This document shows, piece after piece, positions 1 to 5,981 of a stretch of 5,981 nt of DNA. Within the stretch, counting starts at the first letter, position 1, and every line of letters begins with the position of its first letter. The position numbers and the translations under genes are program-made. Origin of the DNA: an uncultured Oscillospiraceae bacterium (GTDB lineage: Bacteria > Bacillota > Clostridia > Oscillospirales > Ruminococcaceae); the NCBI GenBank assembly GCA_934408835.1, contig CAKRVU010000082.1, positions 1-5,981 on the forward strand, given 5' to 3'. Below the pieces are notes generated by a model. It worked only from the letters and a program-made list of their open reading frames with translations. It had not been told where the DNA came from and made no database searches.

Positions 1-507
1 GTCGGCTTTCTCCTGCGCTTTCGCTAAAATCGCCTTCGATTCCTCTGCGGCGTTTTCCATGCGGGAACGATACTCCTTTTCAATTTGATCCTTAGCTTGT
101 AAAATCAATTGATTTGTTTTTTCCTTCGCCAACTTTTCTGTGCGCTGCATATAAGTGCGCGCCTCCAAATTCAGTCCCGAATATTTTGAAACCCGCTCCT
201 CCAGCGCCTTGATTTTAAAATCCAACTGCCGATTGAGAAGTTCGTTTTCGTCCAGCCGCTGGTTTTTGGCTTCTAATACCTGTTGATAATTTTCCTCGTT
301 TGTGTGAATCCGCTTTTTTAAGCTTTGAATTTGAAGAGCCGCCTGTTTCAAATTTTTTTCCCGCTCCTGCTTTTCCTGCTCCTGTTCAGCAAGCTTCTGC
401 TCTGCCTCAACAATTCTCTCTTCATATTTTTTTACCAGTTGTTCAATGCTGATAATCACATCTTTTTTATCAAATCCACCAAATACCGTTGTTTTAAATT
501 GATCCAT
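1..507 (-). CDS. DivIVA-like coiled-coil protein, N-terminal 169 residues (cut by left edge)
   Basis: This frame is open from an ATG at 507 to the left edge, so the C-terminus is missing. The protein begins MDQFKTTVFGGFDKKDVI. The F-x-x-x-x-FGG[FY]-x-x-x-DV pattern (F9, G10, G11, F12, D16, V17) is typical of DivIVA-like proteins of Clostridia, whose N-terminal segment is thought to bind membrane or self-associate. From about residue 20 to the end it is almost entirely charged helix rich in E, K, Q and A, with heptad-like Leu/Ile spacing. There are two long stretches (about 20-112 and 122-169) separated by a short break around SGLNLEAR. No signal peptide or membrane segment is visible. A role in polar or septal organisation is inferred from the family. 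It is not the classical B. subtilis DivIVA, because the FRGYD N-terminal motif is replaced by FGGFD. The start at 507 is chosen for its ribosome binding site; in-frame ATGs at 519 and 549 are alternatives. Confidence 0.8.
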   Translation of the reverse strand, partial: MDQFKTTVFGGFDKKDVIISIEQLVKKYEERIVEAEQKLAEQEQEKQEREKNLKQAALQIQSLKKRIHTNEENYQQVLEAKNQRLDENELLNRQLDFKIKALEERVSKYSGLNLEARTYMQRTEKLAKEKTNQLILQAKDQIEKEYRSRMENAAEESKAILAKAQEKAD

Positions 508-518
508 TTTTATTTTCA

Positions 519-524
519 TCCTTT
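519..524 (-). promoter_or_regulatory. Ribosome binding site that decides the start of the DivIVA-like gene
   Basis: AAAGGA on the minus strand lies 11 bases before the ATG at 507. Its last base is the A of another in-frame ATG at 519, so it cannot serve that codon. This favours 507. The 11-base spacing is at the long end of normal, and the ATG at 549 has no visible ribosome binding site. Confidence 0.5.
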
Positions 525-579
525 GCCCGATCGCTTTGTGTCCGTTCATTTTCGTTCTTGAGGCCGTCGATTCGATGCC

Positions 580-598
580 AGATGCTAAGCATGCATCT
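580..598 (-). repeat. Inverted repeat, possible leader hairpin upstream of the DivIVA-like gene
   Basis: On the minus strand AGATGC, a 7-base loop ATGCTTA and GCATCT form a perfect 6-bp stem. It lies about 55 bases before the ribosome binding site, inside the presumed leader. The loop repeats part of the stem (ATGC), so a shifted pairing is also possible. No T-run follows, so it is not a terminator. It could be an RNA leader structure, a protein binding site or chance. Confidence 0.35.
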
Positions 599-744
599 AA
601 ATCACTTACACCGTTTTATTTTAAATATTACAATATCAGGCGCTGCCTCAAACCATTGTCAACGGAACCAAAATCGCTTTGATATCAATTGACTCCCATA
701 CGCTCAAAACAGAGCAAATTTCCGCTCCATCCCAAGAAAACTTC

Positions 745-770
745 AAAAATATAATTTATAGTAAATTATA
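745..770 (-). terminator. Weak AT-only terminator-like hairpin (alternative reading of the dyad)
   Basis: In a transcript reading through from addA, the dyad would fold as a 9-bp stem with loop CUA, followed directly by UUUUU (749-745). The geometry is that of an intrinsic terminator, but the stem has no G:C pair and would be weak. It lies about 230 bases beyond the addA stop. It is listed because no better terminator for addBA is visible. Confidence 0.2.
750..770. promoter_or_regulatory. Perfect 9+3+9 inverted repeat over the -10 box: operator candidate
   Basis: Reading the plus strand, TATAATTTA (750-758), TAG and TAAATTATA (762-770) form a perfect 21-base dyad. One arm contains the whole -10 box of the minus-strand promoter, and the other covers the expected start site near 758. 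That is a classic position for a repressor site. No regulator family is assigned: it does not match the standard Fur/PerR-type 7-1-7 spacing. Because every base pair is A:T in an AT-rich stretch, chance or a purely structural role is possible. Confidence 0.4.
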
Positions 771-793
771 ACATTTTCTATATCATTTAGCAA
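765..793 (-). promoter_or_regulatory. Sigma-A type promoter with extended -10, reading toward the DivIVA-like gene
   Basis: On the minus strand the -35 box is TTGCTA (793-788, 4 of 6 consensus bases). After a 17-base spacer comes TATAAT (770-765), a perfect -10 box preceded by TGT (773-771), which gives the extended TGnTATAAT form. Transcription would start near 758 and give a leader of about 250 bases before the ATG at 507. It is the best promoter-like sequence in the window. It suggests that the DivIVA-like gene is transcribed separately from addBA, although read-through is not excluded. Confidence 0.6.
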
Positions 794-834
794 GAATTTT
801 TTTCTTTTATTAAAACATATTGTAAGATTACCAT
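787..834 (-). CDS. Possible 15-residue small ORF (leader peptide candidate)
   Basis: The frame starts at the ATG at 834 and would encode MVILQYVLIKEKNSC, ending in TAA at 789-787. AGGGAG (845-840) lies 5 bases before the ATG, a good ribosome binding site, which is the main reason to list it. The stop codon lies at the -35 box of the downstream promoter. It has no recognisable family, no run of one amino acid as in an attenuator, and no visible dedicated promoter. It could be translated from addBA read-through, or be chance. Confidence 0.15.
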   Translation of the reverse strand: MVILQYVLIKEKNSC

Positions 835-996
835 AGATACTCCCTGTGAATGCAATCCTGCAAGCAACGAGGTATTATCAAACCCTCATGCAGCACCGAG
901 AAACTTTTCATTGTAAAAAACGCGCCTTTTTCCACTTTCGTTCCAATGGGACTCGCTTAAGCTCAATCAGTCGAATTCAAAACAATGAACGCACAA

Positions 997-3900
997 TCAA
1001 TCTTCCAGAGAAACGGTATCTTGTAAAAACAGGGAATACAACAACAATTCCTTTACCGGAAGTTCGAGCGTTTTGGAAATAGCCCTGCGATAGCACTCCA
1101 ATTGCGCACGGTATCGCCGCCGCAGCTCTTCTGAAGACGCGCGATCAGTCTTATAATCTATAATTACCAGGTGATCCCCTTCCTGCATCACACAGTCTGC
1201 TATTCCTTGAATCAACACCGTTTCAGAAGACGAGATCTCATCCTGCAACTCCATAACCGGCAGCTCATATAAAAAACTAAATTCCCGCGCAAGAAAGGTC
1301 GCCTGTTTCATACGCTGATACAAACTCGATCGAAAAAATGCGGCAATTCCTTCCCGGTCAAGCGCCTTTGCTTCCTGCGCCGTCAAATATTCCTTCGTTA
1401 CCATCCTTGCAATTTCTTCTTCCAAATTGGATTCCGCCGCCGAAAAATCAGCAAACTGTAAAAAGGCATGATTAATTGTTCCCTTCTGCGCGGCAGTCAA
1501 TTCATCCGAAAAATTAGGAATCGTTAAGTCGTAAGAACGCCCCTCCTCGATTCCGGTTAGTTCGGTAACGGATAGTTTAACCGGCAGCTTTGAAAGCGCT
1601 TTGAATGGATAAACAAACGAAAGCGCTTCTTTTAATTTGATAAGCTGTTCCTCATCCGGCTTCGCCGCCAACACCGGTTCAGGCTCCGGCTGTTCCTCAA
1701 CATCTGCAAACCGAACGGACAAAGGTGCAGAAAAGGCTTCTGTTTGCGGTTGAACGCCAACCTGTTCGCGCAAATCTACAGCCTGCGGATACCTAATAAA
1801 AACAGCAGTCAACCAATCCGTATAAGAACGCGCTCCAGAAAGAGTATGCAAAAAAGCGCCCGCATTATTTGTACATGGAATCGATCCGCTCTGTTTTTCG
1901 GGATCCGCCGCAATTGTTAAAATCAATTTTTCTCTGGCGCGCGTCATCGCAACATAGAGAATACGCAGCTCTTCCTCCAGCATTTGCCTGCGTTCAGACC
2001 ATTGGGAAACAACATAGGGAATAGTAGAAAACTGAGTAAATTCTTTGGGATAAGCATGTTTTAAAGCAATTCCGTATCGGGCGGAAAACACCGCGGTTCC
2101 CTGTAACTCCCGAAATTGCATCAGGTTGCCGCAACGAGACAGAAATACTACCGGAAATTCTAAGCCTTTACTTTTATGAATGGTTAAGATATGTACTGCC
2201 GATTCCTTTCCCAATGTAGGATTAGCCGATTCAAAATCTTTTCCGGTCTCCTTGGCAGCTTCCAAAAACCGCAAAAAGCCCGTTAGCCCTCCATTTTGCC
2301 CCGACTCGTATTCATTGGCATAGGACAACAAAAGGCGCAGATTGGCAAGCTTCCGGTCGCTCGACTCACAGGCTCCAAATAAGGAATAAAATAATGTCTC
2401 ATCATAAATTTTCCGGATTAGTTCAGATGCCGGCAAAACAGCCGCAGCTTGCCGAAGTTCTCGCAACGTGTTTAAAAAACAGACTGATTTCGAATCTTCC
2501 GACAGCAACAGGCACTCATAAAACGTGCCGCCCGGACTCAGCTGACGCAGCTTTACCACATCATCCGGCGTAAAAGAAAAGAGCGGCGAAAGTAAAATGG
2601 AGATCATCGGTAAATCGAGTGCCGGATTATCAATCACCTGTAACAGAGAAAGCATTAAGATTACTTCCCGTGCCTGAAAATACCCGCTGGTTCCATCCGT
2701 GCGCGCGCAAATTCCGCGCCGCCGCAACGCCTCTTGAAATACAGGCGCATGCTCCTTCCCCGATCGAAGCAAAATGGCAAAATCTCCCGGCTGGCAAGGG
2801 CGCTCCCTATTGCCGTCAGAAACGCTGAATCCCTCCTGTAGCATTGTTTCAATTCGAGAAGCCACATAATCTGCCTCTTTTTCCTCCCCTCCCGAGGCTG
2901 GAAGATAAACTAGCTCAGTCGTCCGGTCATCCGCCTGAAAAAAACGCCCTGCCGCCACAAGCTGTTCGGAATCCGCATAAGGGATACCGCCAAATTCTTC
3001 CGTCATCAGTCGTGAAAACAGATCATTGACTGAACCGGTTACTTCAGGGCGGCTGCGGAAATTTTCGGACAGGCAAAACAACTTACCCGGTTTGGTCGGA
3101 TCCTGACATTGACGCCGACGACGCAAAAAAATACCGGGATTGGCATACCGAAACCGGTAAATACTTTGCTTTACATCGCCAACCAAAAAAAGATTTTTTT
3201 CATCTTCGCCAGCCAAAAGGGAAAACAAAAGTTCCTGTGTTTCGTTAACATCCTGAAATTCGTCCACAAAGATAGCGTCAAAGGAGTGCGAGAAACTTTC
3301 TCCAAAAGGAGTTTTCCGACCGGCGGATTCCTCAAACAGCAAATCTATGACTTTCAAAGTGAGATCCGAAAATCCCAATACATTTTTTTGATCCATTCGC
3401 TCCCGCATTTTGCCCGAAAAACGCCGCGTTAATGCAACCAATTGCTCCATTTTCGGACGCTGTTCCTGAAGGCAGGACAGCGCGTCGGATGAAGTCCACA
3501 AATATTTTTCCTGAAGCTCACGAACACGTTCCCGAACAGGAACAAGATAGCGATTCTTAATCCGATCAGCCAATTCACGAGAATAAGCGTCTGTTTTAAG
3601 ACGCCGGGGTGCAGACGGAAATACCATTTGTCGTCCAAAGGATACAACCTCATCCCAGCTTCTGGAAAAAAGCTTAGAAAACGATCCCAATACTTCCCGG
3701 TACTCCCCTAAAAATCCGTCCCACTTTTCAAGTAACGCCGGATCGGACTTAGCCTCTAAACACGCTCGCTCCAACAGTCCCTCCAACCTCGCCGTTTCCT
3801 CCTGAACAAGCTGAAACAGAGGATTTGCCCACGGCGTATCCTCCCAGGCGCTGAACTCCCGGTAAGGCAGGAGCAGCCCCTTCAAATACGAGTCTGGAAA

Positions 3901-4488
3901 CGGATGAGTTCTTGAAGTTTCATATAATCGCAGAAGAATGGAGCGCAAAGAACCATCCCCGCGCAAACTAAAATAATCGCAAAACTCCTGAAAAGAGTCC
4001 CCTTGTTTCACAGCTTCCTCCTCCAGCAATTCTTCCATTACCTCCTCTTGAAGCAGAGAAAGCTCCTGCTCACCAATCAGTCGGAAGTCGGGAGAAACCT
4101 TCGCCCTTTGGAACTCTTCCCGCAAAAGACCTGCACAGAAAGCGTCGATCGTCATAATTTTAGCCTGTAACAGCAACGATCGCTGCCGCAACAAAAACCG
4201 ATCGGTTGGAAACTCAGAGATTACCCGATCAAACAGCATGGTGATTCGGGTTCTCATCTCTTTCGCAGCTGCACGTGTGAAGGTCACAACCAACAACCGC
4301 GCAGGGTCAAGAGGATTCTGCGGATTGGCAAGCTGATAAACCACCCTGGTTGCCAAGACAAACGTTTTTCCGCTCCCCGCCGAAGCGGAAACCAGTATCG
4401 GTCCTTCTTCGCACAGCACCGCCTCACGTTGAGACGGCGTAATGGTATCCGGCATGAGCAATGAACACAATTTTTCCTTTGTCAGCAT
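997..4488 (-). CDS. addA: AddA, helicase-nuclease subunit of the AddAB double-strand break repair enzyme
   Basis: This complete 1163-residue protein is slightly shorter than B. subtilis AddA (1232). With AddB it unwinds and degrades double-strand DNA ends until Chi, then yields a 3' tail for RecA. SF1A helicase motifs appear in order: Q motif ITPSQREAV (16-24), Walker A SASAGSGKT (34-42, K41), motif Ia VVTFTRAAAKEM (67-78), Walker B FVDEFQD (407-413, D409/E410), motif III LVGDVKQSIYRFR (435-447), motif IV ENFRSR (475-480), motif V TIHKSKGLEFPVV (769-781) and motif VI LYVAMTRAREKL (844-855). An acidic, proline-containing linker (about 929-947) leads to the RecB-family nuclease, with H1007, D1098, D1111 and K1113 of DYKTD, and the QLECY segment (1129-1133). 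Nothing is missing or frameshifted. The ATG overlaps the end of addB by 7 bases, so expression is probably coupled. Confidence 0.97.
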   Translation of the reverse strand: MLTKEKLCSLLMPDTITPSQREAVLCEEGPILVSASAGSGKTFVLATRVVYQLANPQNPLDPARLLVVTFTRAAAKEMRTRITMLFDRVISEFPTDRFLLRQRSLLLQAKIMTIDAFCAGLLREEFQRAKVSPDFRLIGEQELSLLQEEVMEELLEEEAVKQGDSFQEFCDYFSLRGDGSLRSILLRLYETSRTHPFPDSYLKGLLLPYREFSAWEDTPWANPLFQLVQEETARLEGLLERACLEAKSDPALLEKWDGFLGEYREVLGSFSKLFSRSWDEVVSFGRQMVFPSAPRRLKTDAYSRELADRIKNRYLVPVRERVRELQEKYLWTSSDALSCLQEQRPKMEQLVALTRRFSGKMRERMDQKNVLGFSDLTLKVIDLLFEESAGRKTPFGESFSHSFDAIFVDEFQDVNETQELLFSLLAGEDEKNLFLVGDVKQSIYRFRYANPGIFLRRRRQCQDPTKPGKLFCLSENFRSRPEVTGSVNDLFSRLMTEEFGGIPYADSEQLVAAGRFFQADDRTTELVYLPASGGEEKEADYVASRIETMLQEGFSVSDGNRERPCQPGDFAILLRSGKEHAPVFQEALRRRGICARTDGTSGYFQAREVILMLSLLQVIDNPALDLPMISILLSPLFSFTPDDVVKLRQLSPGGTFYECLLLSEDSKSVCFLNTLRELRQAAAVLPASELIRKIYDETLFYSLFGACESSDRKLANLRLLLSYANEYESGQNGGLTGFLRFLEAAKETGKDFESANPTLGKESAVHILTIHKSKGLEFPVVFLSRCGNLMQFRELQGTAVFSARYGIALKHAYPKEFTQFSTIPYVVSQWSERRQMLEEELRILYVAMTRAREKLILTIAADPEKQSGSIPCTNNAGAFLHTLSGARSYTDWLTAVFIRYPQAVDLREQVGVQPQTEAFSAPLSVRFADVEEQPEPEPVLAAKPDEEQLIKLKEALSFVYPFKALSKLPVKLSVTELTGIEEGRSYDLTIPNFSDELTAAQKGTINHAFLQFADFSAAESNLEEEIARMVTKEYLTAQEAKALDREGIAAFFRSSLYQRMKQATFLAREFSFLYELPVMELQDEISSSETVLIQGIADCVMQEGDHLVIIDYKTDRASSEELRRRYRAQLECYRRAISKTLELPVKELLLYSLFLQDTVSLED

Positions 4489-5981
4489 TCCTCTTTTCCC
4501 CCAATTTGATCAAAAAATTCCTCTTTATTCATCTTGACAAGCTCGCGCTCATTTCCCGGAGAATACCCGCAAACCGAATGATAATCGCAATACCGACAAG
4601 TCGTATCCTTTTCCTTTCCAACACCTGAAAGGGGGCGCGCCGCAATCTCTCCTTGCAATAACCTTTCACACATCCGCGATACCTGTTTCTGTACAAAGAT
4701 AAATAGGCTTTCAAACTGCTTGCGACTAACGAGAAATTCGCCGCTTTCCCGATAAAGAGAGCCATCTTTTTTGAAACGAATCGGCAGATATTTTCCGCGT
4801 TCCCCGGGAGCAATCTCTTCCATAGCTGTAAGAACTCCTTGCTCCTGAAGAAGTAATCCGTTTCGGCAAAACCCTGCTGAAATTTTCTTTTCGCGCTCGT
4901 TTTCTGGAGTCGGGCGGTGGAAACAGAATTCCCGCAAAACCCCGGTAGCCGGAAGATATAATACTCCCGATGGAATTACCTCCGCCCCCTCGCGCGGCTT
5001 ACTGCAAATAGCAAATAGATAAAGAAGCATCTGCAAATTTAAGCCCTGGTACAATTCTGAAAGGGAAAAATGTTTTCCGCTCCCTGACTTATAGTCGATT
5101 ACCCGTAAATAGACCCGGTTTCCTTCTTGAAAGGAATCCACCCGGTCTACTTTTCCAACTACAGTGGCAACCCCGTCTTCTCCGAACGGAACTTCCACCG
5201 CCGGAACCTCGGTATCTTCTCCCAAATAAAGCTCTACCGCCTCAGGACGAAATCGACTGACTGAAAATTCCTGTTGTATATTTTCGCACAATAAAACCAG
5301 CTGTTCCCCAACACGGCAATATTTCTGATAAAATCGCGCACTCTTATTCCAGTCTCCACCCAAACGTTCTTGCAACAGGTTAGACAGAAACATTAAAATC
5401 CTCTCACGAAGCTGCTCACGAGATAATTCCATGAAATCCGTCCGCCCCATGATATCCTCAAGAACAGCGTGTACAATCGTTCCCAAAGAAAGCGCCGAAA
5501 GCTCCGCCCTCTCTCGTTTGCGAATCCTGAGGTTATACCGACAAAAATAAGAAAAAGGACACCGATAAAAGGAATCCAGCTGCGACGGAGAAAGGCGCAC
5601 CTTTTTTCCAAATAATCGGTTGAGCAGAGGAGAATCCTTCAAGACAAACGGGAGCTGCTGTGCATGTACAATTCTGTTCAGACGTTCTGTAAAATCGCGG
5701 TCTTCTAAAAAATATTCCCGCAAGGTTGCAGCTTCCACACTATGATCTAGATAATGAAACGCAAGTTGTAATCGTGCGCTTTCCGGCGTCCGGCACAAGG
5801 ATAAAAAGTGTTCCTGCGTTGCAGCAGGAAGGAGCGCCTCATCCCCAAAGACAGACAATGTGCGCACAATCATCTCGGAAGGCTGAAGAATACTTCCTGA
5901 AACATCTGCCAATCGGACGGACAAATAAACCCGCTCCGTTGCTGCTGTGACTGCCAAATAAGAAATCAATCGTTCCTGCTC
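4482..5981 (-). CDS. addB: AddB, C-terminal 499 residues (cut by right edge): nuclease domain and Fe-S site
   Basis: The frame is open to the right edge and ends in TGA at 4484-4482. Full AddB is about 1150 residues (1166 in B. subtilis), so roughly the C-terminal 40 percent is here. Counting from the edge, residues 5-22 (LISYLAVTAATERVYLSV) match helicase motif VI, but the arginine of the usual T-R-A is missing, as expected for AddB, whose helicase site is inactive. The nuclease domain shows H171 (GTIVHAVLEDI), D279 (GKVDRVD), D296 and K298 (IDYKSG), and Q312/Q317. Four cysteines fit the AddB 4Fe-4S cluster: C141 in YRCPF, then C462, C465 and C471 in CRYCDYHSVC. The gap of 321 residues between the first and second is close to that between C801 and C1121 in B. 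subtilis. AddB also carries Chi recognition in the family, but that N-terminal part is outside the window. The TTG at 5969 is an internal Leu codon, not a start. Confidence 0.96.
   Translation of the reverse strand, partial: EQERLISYLAVTAATERVYLSVRLADVSGSILQPSEMIVRTLSVFGDEALLPAATQEHFLSLCRTPESARLQLAFHYLDHSVEAATLREYFLEDRDFTERLNRIVHAQQLPFVLKDSPLLNRLFGKKVRLSPSQLDSFYRCPFSYFCRYNLRIRKRERAELSALSLGTIVHAVLEDIMGRTDFMELSREQLRERILMFLSNLLQERLGGDWNKSARFYQKYCRVGEQLVLLCENIQQEFSVSRFRPEAVELYLGEDTEVPAVEVPFGEDGVATVVGKVDRVDSFQEGNRVYLRVIDYKSGSGKHFSLSELYQGLNLQMLLYLFAICSKPREGAEVIPSGVLYLPATGVLREFCFHRPTPENEREKKISAGFCRNGLLLQEQGVLTAMEEIAPGERGKYLPIRFKKDGSLYRESGEFLVSRKQFESLFIFVQKQVSRMCERLLQGEIAARPLSGVGKEKDTTCRYCDYHSVCGYSPGNERELVKMNKEEFFDQIGGKEEC
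4489..4502 (-). promoter_or_regulatory. Ribosome binding region of addA, inside the end of addB
   Basis: Just before the addA ATG the minus strand reads GGGGGAAAAGAGGA. The AGAGGA element abuts the ATG with no spacer, too close for ordinary use. The G-run at 4502-4498 has a 9-base spacer and could pair with the anti-Shine-Dalgarno sequence. Since ATG and the addB stop share ATGCTGA, ribosomes finishing addB could restart here. Confidence 0.45.

Larger units (their letters stand above)
508..996. other. Intergenic region between addA and the DivIVA-like gene
   Basis: These 489 bases hold no convincing protein gene on either strand. Reading frames here are short or lie antisense to neighbouring genes. 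The right part (about 840-996) has mixed composition. The middle (about 720-830) is strongly AT-rich and holds a promoter and an inverted repeat. The left part (508-720) would be a leader of about 250 bases for the DivIVA-like gene if that promoter is used. No GC-rich hairpin followed by a long T-run is visible on the minus strand after addA, so where the addBA transcript ends is unclear. Confidence 0.8.

Noticed and set aside
325..561. Plus-strand frame of 78 codons opposite the DivIVA-like gene
   Set aside because: It is rich in Phe and Leu only because it is antisense to a Lys/Glu/Gln-rich coiled coil. It is a shadow.
630..662. Second minus-strand promoter candidate: TTGACA (662-657) with TGATATTGT (638-630)
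   Set aside because: The -35 box is perfect, but the best -10 options lie 19 to 21 bases away and match only 4 of 6 positions. The promoter at 765-793 is clearly better.
678..694. Palindrome TTGATATCAA followed by TTGACT on the plus strand
   Set aside because: No -10 box follows at proper spacing and there is no plus-strand gene to serve. A 10-bp palindrome in AT-rich DNA is not notable alone.
859..897. Minus-strand hairpin with CTGCA/TGCAG and GAGG/CCTC stems
   Set aside because: The two short stems are separated by an uneven internal loop and no T-run follows. It is too weak to call.
915..931. Minus-strand AAAAA-GGCGCG-TTTTTT as a terminator for addBA
   Set aside because: The stem is only five A:T pairs, and the GC part is the loop, not the stem. 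The T-run forms the stem itself, so nothing is left for a U-tract release.
846..1082. Plus-strand frame of 78 codons partly opposite the end of addA
   Set aside because: It overlaps the conserved C-terminus of AddA on the other strand, has no ribosome binding site or promoter that I can see, and its composition resembles no protein family.
5967..5969. TTG as a start codon for the addB frame
   Set aside because: The frame stays open to the window edge (E, Q, E, R before it), and the TTG lies inside the conserved motif VI region of AddB, so it encodes an internal leucine.

Overview
The window is ordinary chromosomal DNA with three genes, all read on the minus strand. It most likely comes from a low-to-mid GC Bacillota of the class Clostridia. 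That placement rests on an AddAB-type (not RecBCD-type) recombinational nuclease with the AddB iron-sulfur cysteines, and on a DivIVA-like protein with an FGGF-type N-terminus. It is inference, since no taxonomic marker is present.

Right side (5981 to 997, read leftwards): the addB-addA pair. The C-terminal 499 residues of AddB enter from the right edge and hold a degenerate helicase motif VI, the RecB-family nuclease domain and the four-cysteine Fe-S site. Its stop codon overlaps the start of a complete 1163-residue AddA by 7 bases. AddA carries all the expected SF1A helicase motifs and its own C-terminal nuclease domain. Together they form the helicase-nuclease that resects double-strand ends and loads RecA in Firmicutes. 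Both nuclease sites appear intact, and only AddA has helicase motifs that look competent in the visible sequence.

Middle (996 to 508): about 490 bases with no convincing gene. This is the most interesting part. It becomes very AT-rich around 720-830. There it holds a strong-looking minus-strand promoter with a perfect extended -10 box, and a perfect 9+3+9 inverted repeat lies over the -10 box and the expected transcription start. A 15-codon reading frame with a good ribosome binding site ends inside the -35 box, and a 6-bp hairpin lies in the presumed leader of the next gene.

Left side (507 to 1): the first 169 codons of a DivIVA-like coiled-coil protein, cut by the left edge. It probably has its own promoter and is not clearly co-transcribed with addBA.

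I found no mobile elements, CRISPR arrays, tRNA or rRNA genes, and no clear new system. The points worth checking are regulatory and lie in the 508-996 gap.
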